Positions 1 to 9,856 of a stretch of DNA of 64,000 bases are shown here, one piece after another; within the stretch, counting starts at the first letter, position 1; every line of letters begins with the position of its first letter. The position numbers and the translations under genes are program-made. Origin of the DNA: Pedobacter sp. FW305-3-2-15-E-R2A2 (GTDB lineage: Bacteria > Bacteroidota > Bacteroidia > Sphingobacteriales > Sphingobacteriaceae). Location: positions 1,426,001-1,490,000 of the forward strand of contig NZ_CP151803.1 in assembly GCF_038446955.1 (NCBI RefSeq), written 5' to 3'. Below the pieces are notes generated by a model. It was not told the DNA's origin. It was given only the letters and a program-made list of their open reading frames with translations, and searched no databases.

Positions 1-893
1 TTTTTTCTAAACGGATGTTCTGGCTGTTTGTTCTTGCCTTCATCAATTCTGCCTTTTGGTTTGGCGATATTTTAAAAGACTATGCTTTTTTAGGTCTGGT
101 ATTGTTGCTGTTTTATCAGGCATCTGCAAAAACAGCCTTTAGAACAAGTATTTTATTGCTGCTCATTGTTCCCTTTGTTTCGGCCTGGCTGGCTTCTGTT
201 TCTCATTATGACAACAGTAAAGAGATGGCGAAAATTTTGCCGCTTTATTACAGTCACAATTGGATTGATGTATTTGTCATGAACCTCAAGGGAACTTATT
301 TCCTGGAAGTGATCAATCCCCAATATGCAATCACTGTTCACATTGTGATGTTTGCCTGTATGTTGCTTGGTTTTGCTGCCCAGCGGATTGGCTTTTTTGA
401 CAGATTGCCCGAGTTTAAAAAGCAATTAAAAACCTTGTTTTGGATCAGTCTGGCAGCGGCGATTATCTTAAATGTCGTGTTAAAGATGGCGGCTAGCCAT
501 GAGTTGAAACTACTAAAATTTTTTAGGCCCGGGTTTTGGGTGATTTTAAGTACCATGCTGAGTATCATGTCTGGTATTTGCTGGCTTTATATCAGTGGCA
601 AGCTAAAGTCCGTTTTTTCTGGATTGCAATTTATGGGCAAGATGACCCTGACCAATTATATGACGCAAAATGTGATCGCAACATTCCTGTTTTTAAATGT
701 TGGGTTCGGGTGGTTTAATACGAAACCCTACTGGTTTTATGTCTTGGCTGCGGTAACGGTTTTTGTTGCCCAGATATTCATTAGCAAATGGTGGTTAAGC
801 CATTATAACTATGGTCCTATGGAGTGGATCTGGCGTCAGTTAAGTTATGGGAAGCGATTACCGATTAAGAAAGTAAAGGAAATCAAAGCATAG
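1..893 (+). CDS. DUF418 (YeiB-like) membrane protein, 5'-truncated by the window edge
   Basis: The frame is open from base 3, so the real start lies before the window; the first ATG inside, at 15, is probably internal. The visible part holds about seven hydrophobic segments. It carries DUF418 hallmarks: a segment ending in GDILKDYA near the start, and GKMTLTNYMTQN about 70 residues before the end, close to the family's G-x-M-A-L-T-N-Y motif. DUF418 proteins are inner-membrane proteins of about 380-400 residues, sometimes proposed to act in transport, with no firm biochemical role. The next gene lies 110 bases downstream on the same strand; whether they are co-transcribed cannot be told. Confidence 0.8.
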   Translation, partial: FSKRMFWLFVLAFINSAFWFGDILKDYAFLGLVLLLFYQASAKTAFRTSILLLLIVPFVSAWLASVSHYDNSKEMAKILPLYYSHNWIDVFVMNLKGTYFLEVINPQYAITVHIVMFACMLLGFAAQRIGFFDRLPEFKKQLKTLFWISLAAAIILNVVLKMAASHELKLLKFFRPGFWVILSTMLSIMSGICWLYISGKLKSVFSGLQFMGKMTLTNYMTQNVIATFLFLNVGFGWFNTKPYWFYVLAAVTVFVAQIFISKWWLSHYNYGPMEWIWRQLSYGKRLPIKKVKEIKA

Positions 894-1003
894 TCCATCT
901 TTTTCCTTGTAAAATCCATCAAATTTTTAATCATTTTATCATAAATTTATGGATAGGGTTGGGAATTAAATTGATCAACACAAGAAACCAAATAAATCTT
1001 TGT

Positions 1004-3322
1004 ATGTATCGCAGGCTTTTTTATTTAATGCTGGCGTTTGTGGCGGTTGTATATACCATACAGGCCTGCAATTCGTCGGCCAGTCAGGTTGTTGAGGAGC
1101 AGATACCGGATAAGGTCAGCTATAACTTTCATGTCCGACCAATTCTGTCTGATAAATGTTTCACCTGTCATGGGCCCGATGCGAACAAACGGGAGGCAGG
1201 ACTAAGGCTTGATATCGCTGAAGAAGCTTATAAAGCACTAAAGGAAAACCCTTCTGCACATGCGCTTGTTCCTTTCAAACCTGAGGCTTCTGAGGTTTTT
1301 CTTCGCATTTCTTCTACCGACTCCGCCTTGATGATGCCACCCAAATCTTCTAATCTGAAGCTGACTGCCCATGAAATTTCTATGATAGAGAAATGGATCA
1401 GACAAGGTGCTAAATATGAACGCCATTGGGCCTTTAACCCTCCAAAAGCTCCGGCCATCCCTAAAGTGAAAACAGAAGACTGGGCAAAGAATGAAATCGA
1501 TCATTTTATCCTGGAAAAGCTGGAACAAAAAGGGGTAAAACCCAATGCCGAAGCAGATAAAGAAAGGCTATTGAAAAGACTCAGCCTCGACCTGACCGGT
1601 TTACCTCCCGGTATAGATGTCATGGACAAATTTCTCGCCGATGGCAGCAGTAATGCCTATGCGAAAGTAGTAGAATCGTTGTTGCAAAGTCCTGCATATG
1701 GTGAGAAAATGGCCCTTCACTGGCTGGATGTTTCCCGTTATGCGGATTCCCATGGGTATCAGGACGACAATTACCGCTCTCAATGGCCATGGAGAGATTG
1801 GGTGATTCATGCGTTTAATAAAAATATACCTTACGACCAGTTCATTACCTGGCAGCTTGCAGGTGATCTCATGCCGGATGCGACGAAAGAACAATTGCTC
1901 GCTACGGGCTTTAACCGCAACCATAAAATCACAGAAGAGGGTGGGGTGATCGACGAAGAATACCGTGTAGAGTATGTGACCGATCGGACCAATGCCTTTG
2001 GTAAAGCATTATTGGGGGTCACTTTAGAATGTGCACATTGTCATGATCATAAATACGATCCCTTCTCTCAAAAGGAATATTATCAGGTATTTGCTTTCTT
2101 TAATAATGTAAAGGAAGTGGGACTGGAAGCCACAGTTGGAGGACCGGAAACCTATGCCAAGAAGCCTTTGATGGAAATCAGTAATGAGGACGTTAAAAAG
2201 ATCTTATCCTTTGTCAATAAGCAGGATACGAGCCGTTTGATCGTTTCCGTGATGGGCGATAGAGATACTTTAAGAAAAACATACATCCTAAACCGGGGAG
2301 TCTATGATGCCCATGGTACGGAAGTCGAGGCTGGAACACCTAAATCGGTTTTGCCTTTCGGAAAGCAGTACGCTAAAAATAGACTTGGGTTATCTAAATG
2401 GTTGTTCGATAAACAAAATCCGCTGACCTCCAGGGTCTTTGTGAATCAGGTCTGGCAGGAATTTTTTGGACGTGGCCTGGTGAAGACCTCAGGAGATTTT
2501 GGAATGCAGGGCGAGTTGCCTTCCCATCCGGAATTGCTGGACTGGCTGGCGGTAGATTTTATGAACCATGGCTGGAACATCAAACGTTTGGTGAAACAAA
2601 TCGTCAGCTCTGCAACTTACAGACAATCAGCTGTCGTATCTGCAGAAAAGCTAAGAACAGATCCCGAAAATATCCTGCTGGCAAGGGCCCCACGTTACCG
2701 GATCCCGGCCGAATCGGTTAGAGATGTGGTATTGGCAAGCAGCGGACTGCTGGTGAAAACCATCGGCGGGCCAAGTGTAAAACCTTACCAGCCCGGCGGA
2801 CTTTGGGAAGCAGCCACTTCAGGACGTGGCATCCTGGCCAATTATAAGCAGGACCATGGCCAGAGCTTATACCGGAGAGGCATGTATACTTTTATTAAGC
2901 GTACGGTACCGCCTCCAACAATGGCCATTTTTGATGCGAGTAACAGGGATCAGTGTGAGGTGAAACGGTTAAATACAAATACACCTTTACAGGCATTGGT
3001 AATGCTGAACGATCCGACCGTGCTGGAGGCTTCCCGTGTATTGGCGGCAAAATTATTACAGGAAAATACTGCGGTAGAGGCGAAAGTGATTAAAGCATTT
3101 CGACTGATCGTTTGCCGGAATCCAAATGAAAAGGAAATCAAATTGCTGAGTTCCTACTATACAGATCAGTTAAAGGTCTTTGCGCAAAAATCAAAGGCAG
3201 AAAAGGTGCTGGCGGTAGGGGAGTACCCGATTCCCGAGAAAATTAATAAAAGCAATCTTGCGGCAATGATGGGGGTCATGACGACCATTTACAATTTAGA
3301 AGAAACGATTACAAAAACCTGA
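1004..3322 (+). CDS. PSCyt1/DUF1549/DUF1553 cytochrome-c-domain lipoprotein
   Basis: The ATG at 1004 is preferred over an upstream TTG at 959 because it puts a lipoprotein signal at the very N-terminus, with lipobox TIQAC and acylated Cys22. Domains in order: a planctomycete-type cytochrome c domain with a CxxCH haem site (Cys52, Cys55, His56), DUF1549 at about 150-360 containing a second CxxCH (Cys343-His347), and DUF1553 in the C-terminal half. The combination is typical of Planctomycetes, Verrucomicrobia and some Bacteroidota, where the proteins are thought to be extracytoplasmic redox or polysaccharide-associated factors; no reaction is established. It is first in a tight four-gene block, with 3 bases to the next start, so co-transcription is likely. 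Confidence 0.88.
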   Translation: MYRRLFYLMLAFVAVVYTIQACNSSASQVVEEQIPDKVSYNFHVRPILSDKCFTCHGPDANKREAGLRLDIAEEAYKALKENPSAHALVPFKPEASEVFLRISSTDSALMMPPKSSNLKLTAHEISMIEKWIRQGAKYERHWAFNPPKAPAIPKVKTEDWAKNEIDHFILEKLEQKGVKPNAEADKERLLKRLSLDLTGLPPGIDVMDKFLADGSSNAYAKVVESLLQSPAYGEKMALHWLDVSRYADSHGYQDDNYRSQWPWRDWVIHAFNKNIPYDQFITWQLAGDLMPDATKEQLLATGFNRNHKITEEGGVIDEEYRVEYVTDRTNAFGKALLGVTLECAHCHDHKYDPFSQKEYYQVFAFFNNVKEVGLEATVGGPETYAKKPLMEISNEDVKKILSFVNKQDTSRLIVSVMGDRDTLRKTYILNRGVYDAHGTEVEAGTPKSVLPFGKQYAKNRLGLSKWLFDKQNPLTSRVFVNQVWQEFFGRGLVKTSGDFGMQGELPSHPELLDWLAVDFMNHGWNIKRLVKQIVSSATYRQSAVVSAEKLRTDPENILLARAPRYRIPAESVRDVVLASSGLLVKTIGGPSVKPYQPGGLWEAATSGRGILANYKQDHGQSLYRRGMYTFIKRTVPPPTMAIFDASNRDQCEVKRLNTNTPLQALVMLNDPTVLEASRVLAAKLLQENTAVEAKVIKAFRLIVCRNPNEKEIKLLSSYYTDQLKVFAQKSKAEKVLAVGEYPIPEKINKSNLAAMMGVMTTIYNLEETITKT

Positions 3323-3325
3323 TAT

Positions 3326-4777
3326 ATGGAAAAGGATTTTTTAGAACATGGCCTTAACTTTAACAGGCGCCGTTTCTTGTCCAAGCTAAGTTTAGGCCTT
3401 GGCAGTGTGGCTTTAGGATCATTACTGATCCCTGATCTTTTTACAGGCGGGATGGACGAAAGTAGCCTGCCTCCGGGAATTCCTGATTTCGCACCTAAAG
3501 CGAAAAGAGTGATTTACCTGTTTCAGAACGGAGCGCCTTCACAGCTGGAATCTTTTGATTATAAACCTAAGCTCAGGGAGATGATGGGGCAGGAACTTCC
3601 TGCGTCTATCCGTGCCGGGCAACGCCTGACCGGAATGACGGCCAATCAGGCTTCTTTTCCTTTGGTAGGTTCCTACTATGATTTCAAACAATACGGTGAT
3701 TCCAGGGCATGGGTAAGTGACCTGTTCCCTTATACAGCGAAGGTAGTGGACGATATTTGTATCATCAAATCCATGCATACCGAGGCGATCAACCACGATC
3801 CGGCCTTGACTTTCTTTCAAACGGGTGCCCAGCAAGGCAACAGGCCGAGCATGGGCGCATGGCTGAGTTACGGCCTGGGGAGTGAAAATAAAAACCTGCC
3901 TGCTTTCACGGTATTGCTTTCCAGGGGTAAGGGCAATGGCCAGGGAGTTTATTCCAAACTCTGGACCAATGGATTCCTGGATTCTACCCATCAGGGCGTA
4001 CAATTTAGCAGTGGCGAAGATCCGGTACTCTACCTGAAAGATCCCGAAGGATTAAACAGGTTTGAAAGAAGAAAAATGTTGGATCATCTGGCTAAATTAA
4101 ACGAGATCTCTTACCAGGAATTTGGTGATCCGGAAATCAGTGCGAAAGTCCAGCAATATGAGATGGCCTACAGAATGCAAACTGCAGTACCGGAAATTAC
4201 AGACCTCAGTAAAGAACCCGACGATATCATTAAACTTTATGGCCCCGATTGCCTGGTGCCGGGAACTTTTGCCGCCAATTGTTTGCTGGCGAGAAAATTA
4301 AGTGAAAATGGGGTGCGCTTCGTTCAGTTGTACCATCAGGGTTGGGACCAGCATGGAAACCTTCCCTCGGAAATGGCAGGACAGGCGAAAGATGTGGATC
4401 AGGCTTCGGCGGCGTTGATTACCGATTTGAAACAAAGGGGATTGCTGGATGAAACACTTGTGATCTGGGGTGGCGAGTTTGGCCGTACCAATTACAGTCA
4501 GGGGAAGATGACCAAAGACAATTACGGAAGAGACCACCATCCGCGTTGTTTTAGCATCTGGATGGCCGGAGGAGGCGTAAAACCGGGCATCGTATACGGA
4601 GAGTCGGATGAGTTTGGCTATAACGTCATTTCGAATCCTGTGCATGTACATGATTTCCAGGCTACCGTGCTCCATCAGCTGGGACTGAATCATGAAAAAC
4701 TGACTTTTAAACATTTGGGGCGCCGTTACCGCTTGACGGATGTTTCTGGTAAGGTCGTAAAAGACATTTTAATCTAA
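3326..4777 (+). CDS. DUF1501 domain protein with Tat-like signal
   Basis: A 483-residue protein of the DUF1501 (sulfatase-like) family. Its N-terminus carries an Arg triplet (Arg14-16) followed by F-L-S-K and a hydrophobic stretch, which fits a Tat signal and so export in folded form. The C-terminal half holds family motifs such as LVIWGGEFGRT and GRDHHPRCFSIW, in the alkaline-phosphatase-fold arrangement of Asp, Glu and His ligands. DUF1501 genes almost always sit beside DUF1549/DUF1553 genes, as here. The function is unknown; a hydrolase-like fold on a carbohydrate or sulfate ester is an inference. It starts 3 bases after the previous stop and ends 8 bases before the next start. Confidence 0.9.
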   Translation: MEKDFLEHGLNFNRRRFLSKLSLGLGSVALGSLLIPDLFTGGMDESSLPPGIPDFAPKAKRVIYLFQNGAPSQLESFDYKPKLREMMGQELPASIRAGQRLTGMTANQASFPLVGSYYDFKQYGDSRAWVSDLFPYTAKVVDDICIIKSMHTEAINHDPALTFFQTGAQQGNRPSMGAWLSYGLGSENKNLPAFTVLLSRGKGNGQGVYSKLWTNGFLDSTHQGVQFSSGEDPVLYLKDPEGLNRFERRKMLDHLAKLNEISYQEFGDPEISAKVQQYEMAYRMQTAVPEITDLSKEPDDIIKLYGPDCLVPGTFAANCLLARKLSENGVRFVQLYHQGWDQHGNLPSEMAGQAKDVDQASAALITDLKQRGLLDETLVIWGGEFGRTNYSQGKMTKDNYGRDHHPRCFSIWMAGGGVKPGIVYGESDEFGYNVISNPVHVHDFQATVLHQLGLNHEKLTFKHLGRRYRLTDVSGKVVKDILI

Positions 4778-4785
4778 AATATTTT

Positions 4786-5811
4786 ATGGAAAGAAGAACA
4801 TTTATAAAACATACTGCTGTGATTTCAGCCAGCTTTTTTATTGCAAAGGACCTGTTTGCAAAGCCAGGGGGACCTGTTTACGGGCATAACGATATGCGTT
4901 ACCGACTGGATACAAAATGGGGACAGCTCAACCCTTTGAAAAATCCGGTAAACGATTGTCATGAAATGGTGCAGGATTCAAAAGGACGAATCATTTTACT
5001 AACTAATGAGACCAAAAACAATATCCTAATCTATAATAAATCGGGCAAATTGCTGGATTCCTGGGGACATGAATTTCCGGGAGCACATGGGCTTACCCTG
5101 GCAAAAGAAAATGGTAAGGACTATCTTTTTATCACGGATACGAACAGACATCAGGTTTATAAAACAGGCCTCGATGGAAAAATTCTGATGACGATTGAAT
5201 GTCCTATGGAGACAGGTTTGTATCAAAAAAAGGAGGAGTTTGTGCCGACCGAGACAGCGGTGGCTGACAATGGAGATTTCTTTATTGCTGATGGTTATGG
5301 CTTGCAATATGTTTTTCACTATAGTGCCGACGGAAAATTACTCAGCTATTTTGGTGGCAGAGGGTCGGAAACAAAACACCTGGACAATGCCCATGGTGTA
5401 TGTATCGATAAGCGTCAGGGGACCCCTTCTTTGTTGGTGACCGATCGCACAAGGAATTGTTTTAAACGTTTTGATCTTCAGGGTAACCTGAAGGAAATTA
5501 TCCAGCTTCCGGGAGCCTGTGTTTGCAGACCGGTGATTAAAAATGACTACCTCTATGCTGCTGTGTTGCGTTCGCCGGACCTGAACAAAGAAGGAAGTGG
5601 TTTTACGACAATCCTGGATAAAAATAACAAAGTGGTTTCCAATCTGGGTGGAACCGAACCGGTATATAAAGATGGGATATTACAGCCCATGTCGCAGGCA
5701 GAAAAGATTTTGTTAAACCCGCATGATGTCTGTGTTGATAATGATGAAAACCTGTATGTCGCACAATGGGCTTCGGGGAAAGTCTATCCTTATAAATTTA
5801 CAAGGGTATAA
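4786..5811 (+). CDS. NHL-repeat / six-bladed beta-propeller exported protein
   Basis: 341 residues starting with ERRTFIKH and a hydrophobic run ending near AKPGG, a signal resembling a short Tat or Sec leader. The body is made of repeated propeller strands with NHL-like phrases (GAHGLTLAKENGKDYLFITD, DNAHGVCID, LNPHDVCVDNDENLYVAQW). Such propellers usually bind ligands or proteins, and a lyase or dehydrogenase activity cannot be read from the sequence. It lies third in the cytochrome/DUF1501 block, 8 bases after DUF1501 and 9 bases before the next gene, so it probably works in the periplasm with those partners. Confidence 0.85.
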   Translation: MERRTFIKHTAVISASFFIAKDLFAKPGGPVYGHNDMRYRLDTKWGQLNPLKNPVNDCHEMVQDSKGRIILLTNETKNNILIYNKSGKLLDSWGHEFPGAHGLTLAKENGKDYLFITDTNRHQVYKTGLDGKILMTIECPMETGLYQKKEEFVPTETAVADNGDFFIADGYGLQYVFHYSADGKLLSYFGGRGSETKHLDNAHGVCIDKRQGTPSLLVTDRTRNCFKRFDLQGNLKEIIQLPGACVCRPVIKNDYLYAAVLRSPDLNKEGSGFTTILDKNNKVVSNLGGTEPVYKDGILQPMSQAEKILLNPHDVCVDNDENLYVAQWASGKVYPYKFTRV

Positions 5812-5820
5812 TTTTTATTT

Positions 5821-7983
5821 ATGAGGATTACTTTTAAAGGTTTTGCGGAGCATGTCTTGTTTGCAGCTATTGTCTTTATTGTCTTTTTACTTGCTTTTGA
5901 GGATAAAATAGGAGTACCCTACTGGTTGCAGCCTTTTGGAAGAATGCATCCAATGATCCTGCATTTCCCGATTGTCATCCTGATGCTGGCGATGTTACTG
6001 GAGTTTTTCCGGTTTAAAGAAGCTTATCTTAAAGAACCGTTGTATCAGAATTTTACTTCCGGTCTATTGCTTTCGGGAACGCTTTTTTCGGCGCTGACAG
6101 TGATCATGGGCTTGTTCTTGTCGAAAGAAGATGGCTATTCCGGAAGTCTGCTCCAATGGCATAAATGGACAGGGGTAAGCATCGTCTTTGTGGCTTCCAT
6201 CGTCTACTGGTGTAGAAATACTTCCTGGTATAAGGTTAAGCTGGCCAGGATAGGAGCGATCGCGACTACCTTATGTATCATTCTTGCAGGCCACTATGGG
6301 GCCTCCTTAACACACGGAGACAATTTCGTGCTGGAATCTGTAACAGGAGCGGAAGCTTTGCCTAAAGTCCCTGTAGCGGAGGCCAGGGTATTTGAAGATG
6401 TCATCCTTCCTGTCTTTTCTCAAAAATGTTTAAGTTGTCATAATCTGGAAAAGGCAAAAGGAAGTTTGATGATGCACAATGTATCCGCGCTGCTTAAAGG
6501 AGGGAAAAGCGGGAAGTTATTTGTTCCCGGGAAACCCGAAATCAGCTTGCTCCTGGAACGGATCCATTTGCCCATGGAGGATAAAAAACACATGCCTCCG
6601 AAAGGAAAAGACCAGCTGAGCAATGAAGAAATCGCGCTTTTGCGCTTATGGATTAAAGGAAATGCAGAGCTGAAGAAAAAAGTGGTTGATTTGCCTGTAA
6701 ACGATTCTTTAAGGGTCCTGGCGACTACTTTCCTGGCACCATCGGAAACTACTGAAGAAAAGTATGCCTTTGCAGCTGCGGATGAAAGTGCGGTTAAAAA
6801 ACTGAACAACAATTACCGGATTGTATATGCAGTGGCGAAGGAATCGCCGGCACTGGCGGTGAATATTTATAACAGAAGTGAATATAAGCCAGAGGCTGTA
6901 AAAGAACTGGAAGAGGTTAAAAAGCAAATTGTTTCCCTGGATCTGAAAGGATTGCCAGTGCGTGATGAGGAGTTGAAAACAATTGCGCGCTTTGAAAATC
7001 TGAGAGAACTGAACCTGAATTTTACCAATATCACAGGCTCGGGTTTAAAAGAGCTGCAGGCCTTAAAATATTTACGTACGCTTTCTATATCAGGAACGAA
7101 GCTGAATTCTGGTTTTGTAAAACAGATCGGCAATATCAAAAGCCTTAAAAAGCTGATGTTATGGAATACCGGACTGAGCGAAGCTGATCTGCAGCAATTG
7201 CAGAAAGCGAATCCTAAAATCGCAGTGATTTCCGGTTTTAAAGATGATGGTAAACATCCGATCCGGTTAAATCAGCCACGCGTCACCACAGACGTTACTG
7301 TTTTCAAAACATCGCTTGCTTTGCAGATGAAACATCCGATCAATGGCGTTCAAATCCGCTATACTACAGATGGAACAGAGCCGGACAGCCTGAAATCGAA
7401 GTTATTTGATCAGTCGGTTCTGATTAAAGAAAATACAACCTTAAAAGCGAAAGCGTATAAATCAGGCTGGTATGGCAGTGAGACCTTTAGCGCTAATTTC
7501 TATAAGAGCAGTTATCAGGCAGACACGATCCAGTTTCTTTTGCCCCCTGAAGATAAATATAGCGCCGGAGCATCCAAAACCCTGTCAGATCACCAGTTAG
7601 GAGATTATGAGATCAATTCCGGAAAATGGGTAGGTTTTAGAAAGAATAATATGGAGGCCTTATTCTTTTTCAAGCAACCATTAATGATACAATCCGTGGT
7701 TTTAAATGTAATGAGGCTGGTGCCCACGTATATTTTTCCGCCAACAGAGGTCGAGATCTGGGGAGGTTCGGAGAAAAACAACCTTCGCCTATTGAGTAAA
7801 GTAAAACCGGAAGCGACCAAAAATGGAGCGGAACGGGCATTGGTAAAAGTCGAAGCGAAATTTAAAGCGCAAGGTATTTCTTATCTGAAGATCGTTGCTA
7901 AAAATCTGAAAGTACTTCCGAACTGGCATCCGGGTAAAGGGGAGCCAGCATGGCTGTTTGTCGATGAAATATTTTTGAATTAA
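5821..7983 (+). CDS. DUF2231 membrane - cytochrome c - LRR - chitobiase-C-like fusion protein
   Basis: A 720-residue mosaic. The N-terminal part (about 1-165) has five hydrophobic segments and the phrase GRMHPMILHFPIV, typical of DUF2231. A PSCyt1-type domain follows, with haem site Cys203-x-x-Cys206-His207 and a distal HMPPKGKDQLS segment that may supply the Met ligand. Residues of about 365-465 form a short leucine-rich repeat stretch. Next comes a chitobiase/hexosaminidase C-terminal-like beta domain (IRYTTDGTEPDS), then a C-terminal beta-rich domain. It would anchor a haem module to the inner membrane and project binding domains outward. It is the last gene of the block, followed by a convergent gene 57 bases on. 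The role in electron transfer is inferred. Confidence 0.85.
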   Translation: MRITFKGFAEHVLFAAIVFIVFLLAFEDKIGVPYWLQPFGRMHPMILHFPIVILMLAMLLEFFRFKEAYLKEPLYQNFTSGLLLSGTLFSALTVIMGLFLSKEDGYSGSLLQWHKWTGVSIVFVASIVYWCRNTSWYKVKLARIGAIATTLCIILAGHYGASLTHGDNFVLESVTGAEALPKVPVAEARVFEDVILPVFSQKCLSCHNLEKAKGSLMMHNVSALLKGGKSGKLFVPGKPEISLLLERIHLPMEDKKHMPPKGKDQLSNEEIALLRLWIKGNAELKKKVVDLPVNDSLRVLATTFLAPSETTEEKYAFAAADESAVKKLNNNYRIVYAVAKESPALAVNIYNRSEYKPEAVKELEEVKKQIVSLDLKGLPVRDEELKTIARFENLRELNLNFTNITGSGLKELQALKYLRTLSISGTKLNSGFVKQIGNIKSLKKLMLWNTGLSEADLQQLQKANPKIAVISGFKDDGKHPIRLNQPRVTTDVTVFKTSLALQMKHPINGVQIRYTTDGTEPDSLKSKLFDQSVLIKENTTLKAKAYKSGWYGSETFSANFYKSSYQADTIQFLLPPEDKYSAGASKTLSDHQLGDYEINSGKWVGFRKNNMEALFFFKQPLMIQSVVLNVMRLVPTYIFPPTEVEIWGGSEKNNLRLLSKVKPEATKNGAERALVKVEAKFKAQGISYLKIVAKNLKVLPNWHPGKGEPAWLFVDEIFLN

Positions 7984-8039
7984 GGGAAGAACTGATGATA
8001 TTGAATGACGAGGCTCAACCTATAATGCACACTGTCTTT

Positions 8040-9284
8040 TTATTTATAGCCAAATATAAACGGAAATATAAAGGTGACAATAATGGTCCATACGCAGTAA
8101 ACAGGCAGGTAAAAAGCAATAACCTTTCCCACCCCATTTAGGTCGGATTTTTTGGAAAGCACCCTGTAAAGTTTCAGGGTTACCAAAATCAGGTTGATCA
8201 AAATCAAAACATTGCCACCCAGCACCGCCGCTCTGTTTGGAGTGATTCCCCATTCGGAAATCCGGAACAAAATGGCAGAAAGCGCAATGCTATTGAGCAC
8301 GATGGTAACAATAGATAGCAGAAAGAGAACCCAGGTTTCCGCATAATTTGCAGTGTTCTTAGCCGTTTCGGCAATGGAAAAGAAAATGATGGCCATAACA
8401 CCGATTAATAAAGCATTAAATATGAGTAAGAATTCCCGGTCGGTATAAGGACTTTTACCTGAATAAACGATAGCCAGCAGATAAATGATGAGCATTACCA
8501 ATACCAAAGGACTGAATAGTCTGGCAATTACAGGTGAAACTCTACCGACCAGTTGTGGATTGGTCTGGACAAGATAGGTGCCTGCAATTGGTGCAGCGGC
8601 AAGCCCGAAAATCCCCACATAATCAAAATAATACTTTTCGATATTAAAGCCAATCAGAGAGAAAAGACCAATGGTTATGGCAGTCATCAGGCCACCTGCG
8701 ATCAGGATTAGTGTGGTCATCACCACCAGGTCTCCGTTATACCTTAAATAGCTGAGCCGCTTCTCGTCGTTATTTCTATGCTCTGCCACAAAAGCAAAAC
8801 CCAATATGGACCATAAAAACAAGAGTAGATGAATACAGGATAAAATCAGGGTATCGCTTTTCTTAACCTGAGGTAAAAGGTTGATAAACAGGATTCCAGC
8901 AAGAATGGTGACCGCAATGAAGGCGATTTTTCCGGTTGATAATTTGTTCTTCCAGGCAAAGTAAGCAGATAACACCGGAAAAATGATAAAACCGACGTTC
9001 CTTTGATAAAAAGATTCTTCATTTAAAGCTAGAAATGCCGGCAACTTTGCAATAAGACCTGCGATCAGGGCAGCAATGATAATAAATAATAACTCCTTTC
9101 CTGTGCCTTTATAGCTTTCATCGCTTTTGTAATTGAGTCTTTCATTCCAGAAATCAGCGATTGGATTGCCTTTAAGTTCTGAATATAGTAAACCGAACTC
9201 CCGTTTAAAAGTTAACTTGTTGCTACGGTACATCTTTTCAAGGTGTCCGGGCTCGTTTAGATGGTTGATTATTTCGTCTTTCAT
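8040..9284 (-). CDS. DUF4153 family multi-pass membrane protein
   Basis: A longer reading frame reaches 9323, but the ATG at 9284 (MKDEIINHLNEPG) is preferred because the longer start would overlap the upstream gene, which ends at 9304. The 414-residue product has a soluble N-terminus of about 60 residues followed by about ten hydrophobic segments; the middle resembles DUF4153 (FAFVAEHRNNDEKRLSYLRYN). The function is unknown. In related genomes such genes often sit with a small winged-helix regulator, which I do not see here, although operator-like repeats lie upstream of the operon at 9741-9790. It is probably co-transcribed with the small membrane protein gene 19 bases upstream. Confidence 0.8.
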   Translation of the reverse strand: MKDEIINHLNEPGHLEKMYRSNKLTFKREFGLLYSELKGNPIADFWNERLNYKSDESYKGTGKELLFIIIAALIAGLIAKLPAFLALNEESFYQRNVGFIIFPVLSAYFAWKNKLSTGKIAFIAVTILAGILFINLLPQVKKSDTLILSCIHLLLFLWSILGFAFVAEHRNNDEKRLSYLRYNGDLVVMTTLILIAGGLMTAITIGLFSLIGFNIEKYYFDYVGIFGLAAAPIAGTYLVQTNPQLVGRVSPVIARLFSPLVLVMLIIYLLAIVYSGKSPYTDREFLLIFNALLIGVMAIIFFSIAETAKNTANYAETWVLFLLSIVTIVLNSIALSAILFRISEWGITPNRAAVLGGNVLILINLILVTLKLYRVLSKKSDLNGVGKVIAFYLPVYCVWTIIVTFIFPFIFGYK

Positions 9285-9303
9285 GATGGTGTGCTTTTTT
9301 AGT

Positions 9304-9642
9304 TTAATTCCACAAAGTGCCATCTAATCCCAGAACCGTACCCAACCATAACGCGATGAGGTATACAACCAGGCTTAATACATTGGCCAATATTTTTCTC
9401 CAGCCGCCTTCATCACGCAGGTGGTCCATAAAGAAATAAAATGCAGCACCCATTGCGCCTGCGAGGGGTACTATAATCAAAGGTCTAAGCATCCATAATT
9501 CTCCCCATTCCGGGTTTGCCCCCTTAACCTGAAGTAGAAAAACCGTGATTAGAATTAAAGCAATTCCTGCGCCGAGCAGGAGCCGGCCGCCTAATGAAAC
9601 CGGATGAACCGACTGAGCCGTTAAATTTTTTCTCTGGGTCAT
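9304..9642 (-). CDS. small three-helix membrane protein
   Basis: 112 residues with hydrophobic segments at about 20-42, 52-72 and 85-108, separated by short charged loops (MDHLRDEGGWRK). Similar short Bacteroidota proteins are sometimes labelled 'potassium transporter KefB' in databases, but nothing here resembles the real antiporter and I assign no function. It is first in the operon with the DUF4153 gene. A good Bacteroidota-type promoter at 9758-9789, overlaid by two operator-like inverted repeats, lies about 115 bases upstream. Confidence 0.75.
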   Translation of the reverse strand: MTQRKNLTAQSVHPVSLGGRLLLGAGIALILITVFLLQVKGANPEWGELWMLRPLIIVPLAGAMGAAFYFFMDHLRDEGGWRKILANVLSLVVYLIALWLGTVLGLDGTLWN

Positions 9643-9740
9643 GATGTTTAGTTTTATTGGTTATTAAGTTTTGTTTTTATTCCCATTTGCTGTGCTTTGT
9701 ACTTTCTCTACTGCTTTTTAATTCCTTTTCTGATTTAGAT

Positions 9741-9790
9741 AAAAGTACTTTGCGTTACAAAGTTAAATAAAAGTACTTTGTATTTCAAAG
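9741..9790 (-). promoter_or_regulatory. promoter with two overlapping operator-like repeats (DUF4153 operon)
   Basis: On the minus strand TTTG (9786-9789), 20 bases, then TAACTTTG (9758-9765) match the Bacteroidota -33/-7 consensus. Two copies of AAAAGTACTTTG-N5-CAAAG, each an inverted repeat ACTTTG-N5-CAAAG, start at 9741 and 9769. They are 28 bases apart and cover both promoter boxes. Seen: boxes and repeats. Inferred: repression by a dimeric regulator, not encoded nearby. Confidence 0.7.
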
Positions 9791-9856
9791 AATTTAGGTA
9801 AAATATTTTAAATCTGTACTTTAGGGTTAGGGAAACCAAGTTTCCTGAGATGGCGG

